Origin: Yoonia sp. F2084L
GTDB taxonomy: Bacteria; Pseudomonadota; Alphaproteobacteria; Rhodobacterales; Rhodobacteraceae
DNA length: 64,000 bases
Assembly (NCBI RefSeq): GCF_023015625.1
Contig: NZ_JALKAH010000002.1
Span: 372,001-436,000 of the forward strand
Reading direction: 5' to 3'
The notes beneath the pieces are model-generated. The model made no database searches. It had not been told where the DNA came from and was given only the letters and a program-made list of their open reading frames with translations. This document shows, in pieces, positions 1 to 9,456 of the stretch. Each line of letters opens with the position of its first letter. Positions within the stretch are counted from its first letter, which is position 1. The position numbers and the translations under genes were made by a program.

Positions 1-1236
1 CCGCACCCGGTGATGCTTGGCTTTGTGAACGGTCTGGCGATTGTGATCTTCCTTGCCCAATTGGGCCAGTTTCAGGTGCCGGGTTCTGCTGAAAGTGCAG
101 GTCACGGCATGGCGAATGGTGAATGGCTGTCAGGTGCGCCCATGTATTTAATGCTGGGCCTTGTGGCGCTGACCATGGCGATCATCTGGGTCATGCCCAA
201 GATCACCAACGCTATTCCCGCACCTTTGGCTGGCATCGGCATTGTGGCCGCACTTGTCATTGGGTTTGGCCTTGATGTGCCACTTGTTGGCGATCTGGCC
301 AGCATCGAAGGCGGGTTGCCACCGTTCCATGTTCCGATGGTCCCGCTGAATTGGGAAACATTTGAGATCATCTTGCCCTATGCGCTGATCCTTGCCGCAA
401 TTGGCCTGATCGAAAGCTTGCTGACATTGAACCTTGTGGGTGAAATGACAGGCAAGCGTGGTGGCGCGAGCCAGGAATGTCTGGCTCAGGGGGCCGCCAA
501 TACTGTGACCGGGTTCTTTGGTGGTATGGGCGGATGCGCGATGATTGGTCAGTCCATGATCAACGTGAAATCAGGTGGCCGGACACGGGTGGCGGGGATC
601 GCTGCGGCGCTGTTCCTGCTGGCTTTCATCCTTTTTGCAAGCGGCCTGATTGAGCAGATTCCGCTGGCCGCACTGGTCGGTGTGATGTTCATGGTCGTGA
701 TAGGGACGTTTGCTTGGAACTCCTTGCGTATCCTGCGCAAGGTGCCGCGCACGGATGCGTTTGTGACGATCCTTGTGACCATCGTGACCGTGGCGACCGA
801 TCTGGCGACTGCAGTAGTTGTTGGCGTGATCGTCTCGGCTCTGGCTTATGCCTGGAGCAATGCCACACGCATTCACGCCATCAAACGCGAAAGCCGGACC
901 GAAGCGGGCGCGCAGGTTTATGAAATCCAGGGTCCACTGTTCTTTGGCTCCGCTGATGGTTTCATGGAAATCTTTGATATCGCCTCTGACCCGGATGTCG
1001 TGATCGTCGACTTTGCCAACAGCCGTGTTGCTGACCAGTCCGCGTTGCAGGCGATTGAGGCACTGGCACAGAGATACATTGATGCGGGCAAGCAGATACA
1101 GCTGCGCCACCTCAGCCGGGACTGTCATCAGTTGCTGTCAAAAGCGGGTCATTTGATGGTCGATAGCGATGACGACCCTGACTATGCATTGGCGGTGGAT
1201 TACAGCGTCAAGACGGGCATCATCGGCGGGCACTGA
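1..1236 (+). CDS. SulP family anion transporter with STAS domain (5' truncated by window)
   Basis: The reading frame is open from the first base (PHPVMLGFVNG), so the start lies outside the window and 411 residues are visible; complete SulP proteins are usually 500-560 residues. The visible part has many hydrophobic membrane segments over about residues 1-280, with the GGMGGCAMIGQS stretch typical of the SulP transport core. A cytoplasmic STAS domain follows at about 305-400 (VYEIQGPLFFGSADGF, then DFANSRVADQSALQAIE). SulP proteins move sulfate, bicarbonate or other anions across the inner membrane; the substrate cannot be read from sequence. Confidence 0.93.
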   Translation, partial: PHPVMLGFVNGLAIVIFLAQLGQFQVPGSAESAGHGMANGEWLSGAPMYLMLGLVALTMAIIWVMPKITNAIPAPLAGIGIVAALVIGFGLDVPLVGDLASIEGGLPPFHVPMVPLNWETFEIILPYALILAAIGLIESLLTLNLVGEMTGKRGGASQECLAQGAANTVTGFFGGMGGCAMIGQSMINVKSGGRTRVAGIAAALFLLAFILFASGLIEQIPLAALVGVMFMVVIGTFAWNSLRILRKVPRTDAFVTILVTIVTVATDLATAVVVGVIVSALAYAWSNATRIHAIKRESRTEAGAQVYEIQGPLFFGSADGFMEIFDIASDPDVVIVDFANSRVADQSALQAIEALAQRYIDAGKQIQLRHLSRDCHQLLSKAGHLMVDSDDDPDYALAVDYSVKTGIIGGH

Positions 1237-1332
1237 TTTGTTCTGAGATGGGCTTGAAACTGGCCGCGCGCGCGATCATTTGCCTGCAAACGGGTAGGGG
1301 TTACTTGCCCGTGTCGGCATAGGAGTCCGCGC

Positions 1333-2259
1333 ATGCCTTTCGATATCGGTCTTGTTCTTGGGGGCCTTGTCGCCCTGCTGGTCGGGGGCGAAGCCCTTGT
1401 GCGCGGCGCGGTCATCATTGCGCGCTGGATAGGATTGTCCCCGCTTGTGATCGGGCTGACGCTGGTAGGTTTTGGTACTTCCACGCCGGAACTGATGACA
1501 AGTCTAATTGCCGCCTTTGACGGATTGCCCGGTATTGCGCTGGGCAACGTGATCGGAAGCAACATTGCGAATATCCTGCTGATCCTTGGCCTGTCGGCGG
1601 TGATTGCACCGGTTGCCGCAGGCGCGTTCTTTGGCCGCGATGGCTGGGTGATGTTGGCCGCCACGGGTCTTTGCGTGGTATTGATGCTCTCGGGAGTGAT
1701 CGGGCTGGTTGGTGGATTGATCTGTGTGGTCGGTCTTGCGGTCTATTTGCTGGTGACACTGCGCGCAGGCGCCGCTGATCCGCTTGACCTTTCCCCCGCA
1801 GTAGCCCCGGCCTGGCAGGGCGCCTTGTTCTTTGTCGCCGGGCTAGTCGGGATTGTGTTGGGTGCAGGATGGCTGGTTGATGGGGCCAGCGCCATCGCGC
1901 GCAGCTTTGCTGTCTCTGACGCGGTGATCGGGCTGACGATCGTCGCAGTGGGAACGTCTTTGCCAGAGCTGGCGACGTCAGTTATTGCGGCGCGCCGTGG
2001 TCAAGGCGCGATGGCGGTCGGCAACGTTATCGGGTCCAACATCTTCAATATTCTGGGAATTTTGGGGATCACAGTGCTTTTCACACCGCTCGCGGTGCCG
2101 GACGAAATGCTTGGCCTCAGCTTGTGGGTCTTTGTCGGAGCGGCCATCGCACCACTGATCTTGATGCGCCTGTTTGGCAGGCTTGGACGGCTGAGCGGTG
2201 GTCTGCTTGTGCTGGCCTATGCCGCCTATACAGTGACCCTAGTCATCGGGGCGCTTTAA
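1333..2259 (+). CDS. Calcium/sodium antiporter, CaCA superfamily (YrbG type)
   Basis: A 308-residue inner-membrane protein with the duplicated alpha-repeats that define the cation/Ca2+ exchanger superfamily. Repeat one carries [14 protein letters not shown] and [16 protein letters not shown]; repeat two carries [14 protein letters not shown] and [16 protein letters not shown]. The acidic residues in the two PEL motifs are the known ion-binding positions of the family, and both are present. About ten hydrophobic segments are visible. It most likely exchanges Na+ or H+ for Ca2+, though the ion is inferred. Its 3' end overlaps the convergent flavin reductase-like gene by 21 bp. Confidence 0.95.
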   Translation: MPFDIGLVLGGLVALLVGGEALVRGAVIIARWIGLSPLVIGLTLVGFGTSTPELMTSLIAAFDGLPGIALGNVIGSNIANILLILGLSAVIAPVAAGAFFGRDGWVMLAATGLCVVLMLSGVIGLVGGLICVVGLAVYLLVTLRAGAADPLDLSPAVAPAWQGALFFVAGLVGIVLGAGWLVDGASAIARSFAVSDAVIGLTIVAVGTSLPELATSVIAARRGQGAMAVGNVIGSNIFNILGILGITVLFTPLAVPDEMLGLSLWVFVGAAIAPLILMRLFGRLGRLSGGLLVLAYAAYTVTLVIGAL

Positions 2260-2844
2260 GCTGAAAACCTCGCGGATAACCGAATAATCGCGATACCCCA
2301 GACGGGTCAGCGGGTTAAAGGTGGTCACGTCGAACTTGCCATCAACCAGGCAGTTATCACGCAGATGCACGCCGGTGACTTCGCCGAAGACGACAAAATT
2401 TGCCTCGCCGGGCAGTTGCACGATCTGGGTCATTTTGCATTCCAGCGTGGCTGGCGCATTCAACACGCGGGGACAGTCGATCGTTTCGCATGCGCCTTTT
2501 TCGACGCCTGCAAGCGCGAATTCATCCGTTTCACGCTCCCACGGGCCGGAGGTTTTGTTCATGATGTCCCGCGCCGCATATTCGACGATGTTGACAGCAA
2601 AGACGCCTGTGTCACGGATGTTGGCAACCGAGTCCTTGGTGCCGTCACGGTCTGGCTTGGCGCTGGTGGAGGCGAACATCACCTGCGGCGGCACGTAGGC
2701 CACGGCATTAAAAAACGAATAGGGTGCAAGGTTGTCCCGGCCATCGGCACCCCGCGTCGCAATCCATCCGATGGGGCGGGGTGAGACGACGGCGTTGAAC
2801 GGGTTATGGGGCAGGCCGTGGCCATTTTTGGGTTCGTAGAACAT
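2239..2844 (-). CDS. Flavin reductase-like domain protein
   Basis: A 201-residue protein of the flavin reductase-like, FMN-binding split-barrel fold. The N-terminal [19 protein letters not shown] block is the signature of the subgroup often annotated 'flavin reductase family' and is expected to bind FMN. I chose ATG at 2844 because AAGGGA lies six bases upstream and the upstream in-frame extension has no family similarity. It is a stand-alone gene facing the antiporter, so its electron acceptor or partner oxygenase is unknown. Confidence 0.9.
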   Translation of the reverse strand: MFYEPKNGHGLPHNPFNAVVSPRPIGWIATRGADGRDNLAPYSFFNAVAYVPPQVMFASTSAKPDRDGTKDSVANIRDTGVFAVNIVEYAARDIMNKTSGPWERETDEFALAGVEKGACETIDCPRVLNAPATLECKMTQIVQLPGEANFVVFGEVTGVHLRDNCLVDGKFDVTTFNPLTRLGYRDYSVIREVFSLKRPDD

Positions 2845-2913
2845 TGCAGTCCCTTTTCGTTTACTTTTCCAAGGGGTAGCCTGCGGTGATGCCCTTGGCC
2901 AGATGAAAGAGAC

Positions 2914-3414
2914 ATGCAGCAGACGGCACTGATATTGGCCACGGAAACCCCAGACGACTGGTGGGAGGTCGAGGCACTTTATGACCTGTGTTTTGCACCG
3001 GGGCGATCTGCCTTGTCGTCGTATCGTTTGCGTGAGGGTGTCAATCCGATTGCAGCGCTTTGCCTGACCGCGCGCGATAGAGATGGGATATTGGCGGGAG
3101 CGGTGCGCAATTGGCCTGTTCTGGTCGGAGGGAAAGACACAGTTTTGCTTGGGCCAATTGCCGTGCACCCGACGCGTCAGGGCGAAGGTGTTGCGTCGCT
3201 CCTGATGCAGCGCTGCCTGACCGATGCGCGCGATCTGGGTTGGTCACGGCTCATGCTGGTGGGCGATGCCCCCTATTATCGCCGCTTTGGCTTTGACCGT
3301 CTGAAAGGGGTTATCATGCCACCCCCGACAAACCCTGACCGTGTTCTGGGTGTGGCTCTTTCAGAAGGCGCTTGGCATGGGGCGCAAGGGGCCGTCACAT
3401 CGGTGAACGATTGA
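2914..3414 (+). CDS. GNAT family N-acetyltransferase
   Basis: A 166-residue protein of the GCN5-related acetyltransferase fold. Motif A, which binds acetyl-CoA, is visible as GPIAVHPTRQGEGVASLL (Q/RxxGxG/A form), followed by the motif B region LVGDAPYYRRFGF typical of the YhbS-like subgroup. The acetyl acceptor is unknown. It is divergent from the flavin reductase-like gene with only 69 bp between the starts, so the two may share a regulatory region. Confidence 0.9.
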   Translation: MQQTALILATETPDDWWEVEALYDLCFAPGRSALSSYRLREGVNPIAALCLTARDRDGILAGAVRNWPVLVGGKDTVLLGPIAVHPTRQGEGVASLLMQRCLTDARDLGWSRLMLVGDAPYYRRFGFDRLKGVIMPPPTNPDRVLGVALSEGAWHGAQGAVTSVND

Positions 3415-3466
3415 AACTGACGCTTCGCATACCCATTTCAAAGGAATGGATGACCAAGGCACTGTG

Positions 3467-4249
3467 ATGAAAGAGATTAATCCGGCTGATCCGCCCAAGC
3501 CTCTGACCGAGGCAGCCAAGGCCGAGATCGCCGAACTGGCTGCACGTCAACGCAAGGCCAATGGCGTGTTGATGTCGGCGATCAACTTTGTGGGTGGTCA
3601 GGTGGAGGACGGGCTGAAACTGCTGCCAGCTTCGGTGCGCGATCAGGTCGATGATCTTGCCCGCGCGGCGTTACGGCAAAGCTTCGATGTGGCAAGCAGA
3701 TCGCGCACTGGCCGTGGCGAAACCATAGGCTCTGACCGCATTCACAAGATTTTGGGCACGATTTCCGGTGCGCTGGGTGGTTTTGGCGGATTGCCCACAG
3801 CGCTGGCGGAATTGCCTGTCGCGACCACCGTCATTTTTCGCGCAGTGCATCACGTTGCCGTCGAATACGGCGAAGACCCCCATGCAGAGGAAACCAAGAT
3901 GGAATGCCTTGCCGTTTTTGGTGCGGGCGGTCCGGGTACGGATGATGATGGTGTTGATACCGCCTTCATCGGCGCGCGGCTGAGCATCTCGGGTGCTGCG
4001 GTCAACGGGTTGATCAGTAAGGTCGCACCGCGATTTGCCGCCGTCTTGTCGCAGAAACTCGCCACGCAGGCGGTGCCGATTTTGGGTGCTGCGGCCGGGG
4101 CAGGGACGAACTATGCTTTCGTAGATTATTACGTCGCAATGGCGCATGTGCATTTTGGGCTACGTAAGCTGTCGCGCACCTATGGTGATCAGGCAGTGGC
4201 CGACCATTTCCATGCGATCTTGGCCTCCGGCAAGTTGCCTCAAACCTGA
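3467..4249 (+). CDS. EcsC family protein
   Basis: A 260-residue protein of the EcsC family. The segments GTISGALGGFGGLPTALAELPVATTVIFRA and, near the C-terminus, GAAAGAGTNYAFVDYYVAMAHVHFGLRKL are characteristic, with hydrophobic glycine-rich stretches suggesting membrane association. Family members were named from the Bacillus ecs ABC-transporter locus, but their biochemical role is not settled. Start: ATG 3467 has AAGG eight bases upstream; an in-frame ATG at 3446 is possible, but its AAGGA directly abuts the codon. The last 10 bp overlap the convergent ptsP. Confidence 0.85.
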   Translation: MKEINPADPPKPLTEAAKAEIAELAARQRKANGVLMSAINFVGGQVEDGLKLLPASVRDQVDDLARAALRQSFDVASRSRTGRGETIGSDRIHKILGTISGALGGFGGLPTALAELPVATTVIFRAVHHVAVEYGEDPHAEETKMECLAVFGAGGPGTDDDGVDTAFIGARLSISGAAVNGLISKVAPRFAAVLSQKLATQAVPILGAAAGAGTNYAFVDYYVAMAHVHFGLRKLSRTYGDQAVADHFHAILASGKLPQT

Positions 4250-6483
4250 TAAACCAGCCAATCGGCGACAGCGCGGCGCACGGATTGGTCGCCGTTGGCC
4301 ATCGCATCATCCATGATTTTGCGCACTTCATTCAGATCGACACGCCGCAGCAGGTGTTTGACCGGGCCAACTGATGCGGGGCGCATTGATAGCGTGCGCA
4401 GGCCAAGAGCTGCAAAGCAAAGCGCCTCAACCGGGCGGCCTGCATCCTCGCCACAGAATGACAGCGGTGTACCGTTCGCCTCGCAGCGTAGAATGACGTT
4501 GCGCAGGAAGGCCAGAAAGCTGCTATCGAGCGTGTCATAGCGTTTGCGCACGCGCTCATTCTCGCGATCGGCAGCAAAGAAGAATTGCTTAAGGTCGTTG
4601 CCCCCGATTGAGATGAAATCGACCTCTTCAAAGAACGCATCAGGTGCATAGGCAAGCGACGGGGTCTCCAGCATCGCTCCCACTTCCAACGTCTCTGGCA
4701 GCGCATGCCCTAGCTTGGTTTCACGCTCCATTGCTTTATCCATCTCAGCGCGGGCCGCGCGAAATTCGTTAATGAGCGTGATAAACGGAAACATCACCGT
4801 CAACGGCCGTCCATTGGCCGCCCGCAGCAACGCCTGCAACTGCATCCGCAAGACACCGGGTTTATCAAGCCCAACGCGGATCGCGCGCCAGCCCATGGCC
4901 GGGTTGGGCTCATCATTGGGTTTCATGTAGGTCAGCACCTTGTCCGACCCGATATCCAACGTGCGGAAGGCGACGCGTTTGCCATCCGCAGCCTTCAATA
5001 CACGCGAATAAAGGGCGGATAGCTCAGCGCGGCGCGGCATCTGGTTGCGGACCAAGAACTGCAACTCGGTACGGAACAGGCCCACGCCTTCGGCGCCTGA
5101 CCCTTCCAAGGATGGCAGGTCAGCGATCAGGCCAGCGTTCATTTGCAATGAGATCACCGTCCCGCATTTGGTCTCGGCCGGTAAATCACGGATCGAGGCA
5201 TAGCGCTCCTGCGCGCGTGCCTGCATTTCAATCTTGTCGCGGAAGGCGGCGTGCACCGTTTCATCGGGGCGCAGGTGGGCGATGCCCTGTTCGCCGTCGA
5301 CAAGAATGGGATCGCCGTTCAATGCCTCGCGTGTGACACCCTTGGCATTAATGATCAGCGGGATCGCCCATGCCCTTGCCACAATGGTGGCGTGGCTGCC
5401 GACCGAGCCTTCTTCGAGCACGATCCCTTTGATGGTTTTGCCATATTCCAGCAATTCACCCGGACCGATATTGCGCGCCACGAGGATCGGATTTTCGGGC
5501 ATATCTGCGCGCGCTTCAGCACCCTGGCCGGTCAGAATACGCAGCAGCTTGTTGGACAGATCATCAAGGTCATGCAGCCGTTCGCGCAGATATGCATCGG
5601 CGGCCTTAGACATCCGCGCACGGGCCAAGGATTGCTCTTTTTCAACGGCAGCTTCGGCGGACAAACCGTTTTTGACGTCCTCTTCCATGCGTTTCAGCCA
5701 GCTGCTTGAATTGGCGAACATACGGTAGGCCTCAAGCACCTGCGCTTGGTCTTTGTCCAGAGAACTTGTGCTCAGCAACATGTCGTCGACACCAGAGCGC
5801 AGTTCGTCAATTGCACTGCGCAACCGGGCCAACTCGGTCTCAGGGTCATCCGAAATAGGGTTCGTGACGACAACGCGCGGTTCATGCAGGTAGACCCGAC
5901 CCTCGGTTGCGCCTTCTTGCGCGATTGAGCCGCGCAAAAGAACAGGTTGTTGGTGACGGGCTGAGAGGGCAGCACCTTCACCAACAAATGCGCCCAACTC
6001 CGTCATCTCGGCGATAACCATCGCCACGATTTCAAGCGCGTAGACCTCATCCAATGTGTATTTGCGGGCGCTTTTTGATTGCACGACCAGCACGCCCAAA
6101 ACCTCTCCCAACCGCTGGATCGGGACACCACAGAAGCTTGAGAACCGTTCTTCGCCGGTCTCGGGCATATATCGAAACCCTTTGGAGGCGGGCGCGTCGG
6201 CAGTGTTGATGACACTGCGGCTTTTGGCGGTCCGCCCCACAAGGCCCTCGCCAAGCCGCATCCGGGTTTGGTGGACGGCTTCGGCCTGTAAGCCTTCTGT
6301 GGCGCAAAGTTCCAGTGTCTCGGGGTCGCGGAACAGGTAGATCGAACACACCTCGGTGCCCATCGACCCTGCAATCAGTTTCACCACAGAATCCAGCCGC
6401 GCCTGACCTTCGTTGTCAGCCGCCAGTGCTTCGCGCAGCCGCCCCAGCAGCTTGCGACTTTCGGATTCGAGCCGATGTGGCAT
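4240..6483 (-). CDS. ptsP: Phosphoenolpyruvate-protein phosphotransferase PtsP (EI-Ntr)
   Basis: A 747-residue enzyme I of the nitrogen phosphotransferase system. An N-terminal GAF domain (about residues 15-165) precedes the PTS enzyme I region. The phospho-accepting histidine is His364 in VGSHATIVARA, and the PEP-binding barrel follows (FRTLDIGSDKV, then SIGGNDLKQFFFAADR). EI-Ntr passes phosphate from PEP to NPr and then EIIA-Ntr, linking nitrogen and carbon status to regulation rather than sugar uptake. It follows lysC by 36 bp on the same strand, an order common in alphaproteobacteria, so co-transcription is likely. Confidence 0.97.
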   Translation of the reverse strand: MPHRLESESRKLLGRLREALAADNEGQARLDSVVKLIAGSMGTEVCSIYLFRDPETLELCATEGLQAEAVHQTRMRLGEGLVGRTAKSRSVINTADAPASKGFRYMPETGEERFSSFCGVPIQRLGEVLGVLVVQSKSARKYTLDEVYALEIVAMVIAEMTELGAFVGEGAALSARHQQPVLLRGSIAQEGATEGRVYLHEPRVVVTNPISDDPETELARLRSAIDELRSGVDDMLLSTSSLDKDQAQVLEAYRMFANSSSWLKRMEEDVKNGLSAEAAVEKEQSLARARMSKAADAYLRERLHDLDDLSNKLLRILTGQGAEARADMPENPILVARNIGPGELLEYGKTIKGIVLEEGSVGSHATIVARAWAIPLIINAKGVTREALNGDPILVDGEQGIAHLRPDETVHAAFRDKIEMQARAQERYASIRDLPAETKCGTVISLQMNAGLIADLPSLEGSGAEGVGLFRTELQFLVRNQMPRRAELSALYSRVLKAADGKRVAFRTLDIGSDKVLTYMKPNDEPNPAMGWRAIRVGLDKPGVLRMQLQALLRAANGRPLTVMFPFITLINEFRAARAEMDKAMERETKLGHALPETLEVGAMLETPSLAYAPDAFFEEVDFISIGGNDLKQFFFAADRENERVRKRYDTLDSSFLAFLRNVILRCEANGTPLSFCGEDAGRPVEALCFAALGLRTLSMRPASVGPVKHLLRRVDLNEVRKIMDDAMANGDQSVRRAVADWLVYQV

Positions 6484-6519
6484 GGATCCCCCGCGATTGC
6501 AGACCGCCGAAAAAGATGA

Positions 6520-7758
6520 TCAGCCTGCTTTTTCCAATTCGAAAGCATCATGAAGGGCTTGCACCGCAAGTTCCATGTATTTTCGGTCGATCAGTACGGA
6601 AATCTTGATCTCGGACGTTGTGATGACCTTAATGTTCACACCTTCAGCAGAAAGCACACGGAACATCTTGGCGGCGACGCCGGTGTGGCTGCGCATCCCG
6701 ATGCCCACGACGCTGACCTTGGCGACACCTTCGTCGGCGACGAGGTCGTGATAGTTGATCTCGCCACTGTCCTTGGCCGCTTGCATCGCCTTTTCGGCGC
6801 GCTTCACCTGATCGGTGGGGCACGAGAACGTCATGTCCGTCCGCCCTTCTTCGGATATGTTCTGCACGATCATATCGACGTTCACGCCGGCATCCGACAG
6901 CGGCCCAAAGATCGCCGCCGCGATACCCGGACGGTCAGCCACGGAAATGAGGGTCATTTTCGCTTCGTCCCGGGAATAGGCCACACCGGCCACTACGTTG
7001 GATTCCATGATATCCTCCTCATCGCAGACCAGCGTGCCTGCGCTGTTCGATGGTTCCTCAAATGATGACAGCACCCGCAGGCGCACTTTGTAGCGCATAG
7101 CAAGCTCGACCGAGCGGGTTTGCAGGACCTTTGCACCTAAGGACGCGAGTTCGAGCATTTCCTCAAACGCGATTTTGTCGAGCTTACGGGCTTTGTTCGT
7201 GATGCGCGGGTCGGTTGTATAGACGCCATCCACATCGGTGTAGATATCGCAGCGCTCGGCCGCGAATGCGGCGGCAAAGGCCACGGCTGTTGTATCGGAG
7301 CCGCCGCGACCCAGCGTTGTGATCCGTCCTTCGGGGCTGAGCCCTTGGAAACCGGCGACCACGGCAACCCGCATACCCTCACCGAATTTGGCGTTGATGT
7401 TATCAGTCGGAATGTCCTCAATCCGTGCGCTGGAATGGGCCGAGGTCGTTTTGACCGGCACTTGCCAGCCTTGCCAACTGCGCGCCGGGATATCCATTTC
7501 CTGCAATCGTAGCGCCATCAGGCCTGCCGTGACGTTTTCGCCCGACGACACGATCGCATCGTATTCGCGTGCGTCATAAAGCGGAGAGGTTTCATCGACC
7601 CAGCCCACCAGCTCATTCGTTTTGCCCGACATGGCCGACACGATGACGATCACGTCATACCCATTGGCCACCTCGACAGCGACGCGTTTGGCGGCGCGCG
7701 CAATCCGGTCAAGGTTGGCCACGGATGTGCCACCAAATTTCATCACAAGCGTTGGCAT
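6520..7758 (-). CDS. lysC: Aspartate kinase
   Basis: A 412-residue monofunctional aspartokinase, the first enzyme of the aspartate pathway to lysine, methionine and threonine. The kinase signature KFGGTSVAN is at residues 7-15, and the substrate/ATP motif LGRGGSDTTAVA is also visible. Two C-terminal ACT domains (about residues 265-405, starting near VAYSRDEAKMTLISV) normally give feedback inhibition by lysine and/or threonine. Length is standard for the family. It lies in a same-strand run with ptsP downstream and an SDR gene 69 bp upstream. Confidence 0.98.
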   Translation of the reverse strand: MPTLVMKFGGTSVANLDRIARAAKRVAVEVANGYDVIVIVSAMSGKTNELVGWVDETSPLYDAREYDAIVSSGENVTAGLMALRLQEMDIPARSWQGWQVPVKTTSAHSSARIEDIPTDNINAKFGEGMRVAVVAGFQGLSPEGRITTLGRGGSDTTAVAFAAAFAAERCDIYTDVDGVYTTDPRITNKARKLDKIAFEEMLELASLGAKVLQTRSVELAMRYKVRLRVLSSFEEPSNSAGTLVCDEEDIMESNVVAGVAYSRDEAKMTLISVADRPGIAAAIFGPLSDAGVNVDMIVQNISEEGRTDMTFSCPTDQVKRAEKAMQAAKDSGEINYHDLVADEGVAKVSVVGIGMRSHTGVAAKMFRVLSAEGVNIKVITTSEIKISVLIDRKYMELAVQALHDAFELEKAG

Positions 7759-7827
7759 GAGGTGTCCTAAGGATGCGTCTTCTCGTATGCGCTTCCTTTA
7801 AAGCTGCTTCTGGCGAAGGGCAATCGG

Positions 7828-8478
7828 TTAGTAGGCGTGCGCTCGCCCGTCCCAGGTTTCAAAACAACCCGTTGTGGTCGCATTGAGTGCCGCAAAGCGC
7901 GTGGCCAGTCCCGCAGCACTTTCATCGACGCTGAGTGCGGCGGCATCTGTGCCCATATCAGTGCGGACCCAACCGGGGTGGTAGATCCCGACGGCAATCC
8001 CTTCAGGCTTCAGGTCAGTGGCAAGGTTACGGCCAAGGTTCAGCACGGCGGCTTTGCTTGCACGATAAATATAGCTGCCACCCGGCGCATGAGTGTCGGA
8101 TGCCATCTGCGAAGAAATGATCGCGATCTTGCCGGTTTTGGCGTTTCGCAGATGCGGCAATAAGCTTTGGATCGTCAGAAAAACGCCTGTAACGTTTGTC
8201 GCAAACCCCTGCGCCCACATGTCTGACGGATAGCCATCCGCAAGAGGCTGGCCCTTGTCCGGGTAGACGCCTGCGTTGCAGATCAACAGATCAATGGCGG
8301 TATCACCCAACCTATCTGCCAAAGCGGTATGCGAAGCAGGGTCTGTCACATCAAGCTGGTGCATTTGCCCTGCGCCCGCAGCGCGATGGGTGCCGATGAC
8401 AGGGGCACCTGCATCTGCGTAGTGGTCGAACAAAGCTTTACCGATGCCACGATTTGCGCCGGTAATCAGAACCGTCAT
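7828..8478 (-). CDS. SDR family NAD(P)-dependent oxidoreductase
   Basis: A 216-residue short-chain dehydrogenase/reductase. The nucleotide-binding motif TGANRGIG is at residues 6-13, the NAG motif is in LLICNAGVYP, the catalytic serine is in IAIISSQM, and the YRASK sequence supplies the catalytic Tyr and Lys. The C-terminal GIYHPGWVRTDMG is typical of the C-factor-like subgroup. Its substrate is unknown. It starts 2 bp after the DUF1178 gene and is probably translated from the same message. Confidence 0.93.
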   Translation of the reverse strand: MTVLITGANRGIGKALFDHYADAGAPVIGTHRAAGAGQMHQLDVTDPASHTALADRLGDTAIDLLICNAGVYPDKGQPLADGYPSDMWAQGFATNVTGVFLTIQSLLPHLRNAKTGKIAIISSQMASDTHAPGGSYIYRASKAAVLNLGRNLATDLKPEGIAVGIYHPGWVRTDMGTDAAALSVDESAAGLATRFAALNATTTGCFETWDGRAHAY

Positions 8479-8480
8479 TC

Positions 8481-8885
8481 TTAGTTCACTTTCTTTGTCG
8501 GCATGAAGGGCAGGGGCAAAACGGGGATGCCGTCATCCACCAGTTTCTTGGCTTCGGCCAAATTCGCCTCACCGTAGATCGGACGCGCGGGCACTGTGCC
8601 GTCATGCATATCGCGCGCCTCTTTGGCAAACCCTTTGCCCACATAGTCAGAGTTGGCTTCAACCTTCTTGCGCATCTCGGCAATGGCGGTCTCGGTCGGT
8701 TTTGGAGCGGTGATCTGGGATGAGGTGCTGACAGCGGGGGCCATAATTGTCTTGCTGACCTTAGCAGAGCCGCACGACGTGCAGTTCACCATGCCTGCGC
8801 CCACAAGCTTGTCAAAGGCGGCGCCTGACTGAAACCAGCTTTCGAATTCGTGGTCTTGATCACATTTAAGGTTGAAGCGGATCAT
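8481..8885 (-). CDS. DUF1178 family zinc-ribbon protein
   Basis: A 134-residue small protein of family DUF1178, conserved in alpha- and betaproteobacteria. It opens with MIRFNLKCDQDHEFESWF and then a CTSCGS knuckle, giving a CxxxH...CxxC arrangement that looks like a zinc ribbon. A conserved mid-region around MRKKVEANSDYVGKGFAKEAR fits the family. No function is established. It sits between a NUDIX gene 63 bp upstream and an SDR gene 2 bp downstream, all on the minus strand. Confidence 0.92.
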   Translation of the reverse strand: MIRFNLKCDQDHEFESWFQSGAAFDKLVGAGMVNCTSCGSAKVSKTIMAPAVSTSSQITAPKPTETAIAEMRKKVEANSDYVGKGFAKEARDMHDGTVPARPIYGEANLAEAKKLVDDGIPVLPLPFMPTKKVN

Positions 8886-8948
8886 TGTGCCCTATCTTTT
8901 CGTCTCTGGCCGATAAATAGGCCTTTTGCGCCCGTCTGCAAGCGCGCC

Positions 8949-9434
8949 TTAGCGTCCGATCTTATGTGGTTTGAACGCGGCAACGATCCTTCTTAGTTCG
9001 GGTTCCGACAGTTTCTTGGCCGCTTTGGCCGGGCTCATCCATTTGCGCCGCCGCTGTTTCTTTTCGGGCCATTTGCTATGCACATGGGTCACATGCAGTG
9101 GGTAGATCATGGTAATGATCGGGGCATTTCCGACCTTCTGTGGCTTATGATAGCTATAGACACCCAAACAAAAGTTAATCGGGTCACCACTCACGCCCGC
9201 TTCTTCAAAGGCTTCGGTCGCGGCCGCCTCTGCGGGCGTTTGCTTGTCCATCGGCCAGCCTTTGGGAATGATCCACCGCTTGCGGGTCCGGCTGGTAATC
9301 AGGCAGACCTGCACCTTATCATTCTTGACCCGCCAACACAGTGCTGCAAACTGCGCCCGCACATCCGTCTTGCGGCCCGTACGCAGTTTCAAGGGAAGTT
9401 GTTTCGCGATTGTTTTGCCCATGTTCTCCGTCAC
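8949..9434 (-). CDS. NUDIX hydrolase
   Basis: A 161-residue hydrolase acting on nucleoside diphosphate-linked substrates, possibly diphosphoinositol-polyphosphate or diadenosine-type. The Nudix box is recognisable from GWPMDKQTPAEAAATE into FEEAGV. The arginine usual in REUXEE is replaced by threonine (TEAFEE), while the metal-binding glutamates remain. A basic patch (KKQRRRKWM) lies near the C-terminus. The start could be ATG 9434 or ATG 9422 four codons later. It diverges from the HDAC-fold gene with 22 bp between starts, leaving little room for two independent promoters. Confidence 0.88.
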   Translation of the reverse strand: MTENMGKTIAKQLPLKLRTGRKTDVRAQFAALCWRVKNDKVQVCLITSRTRKRWIIPKGWPMDKQTPAEAAATEAFEEAGVSGDPINFCLGVYSYHKPQKVGNAPIITMIYPLHVTHVHSKWPEKKQRRRKWMSPAKAAKKLSEPELRRIVAAFKPHKIGR

Positions 9435-9456
9435 AAAAAGCGTTACATCGCGACCT

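Noticed and set aside
571..1128. 185-codon minus-strand frame opposite the SulP gene
   Set aside because: Shadow of the transporter gene without any recognisable domain.
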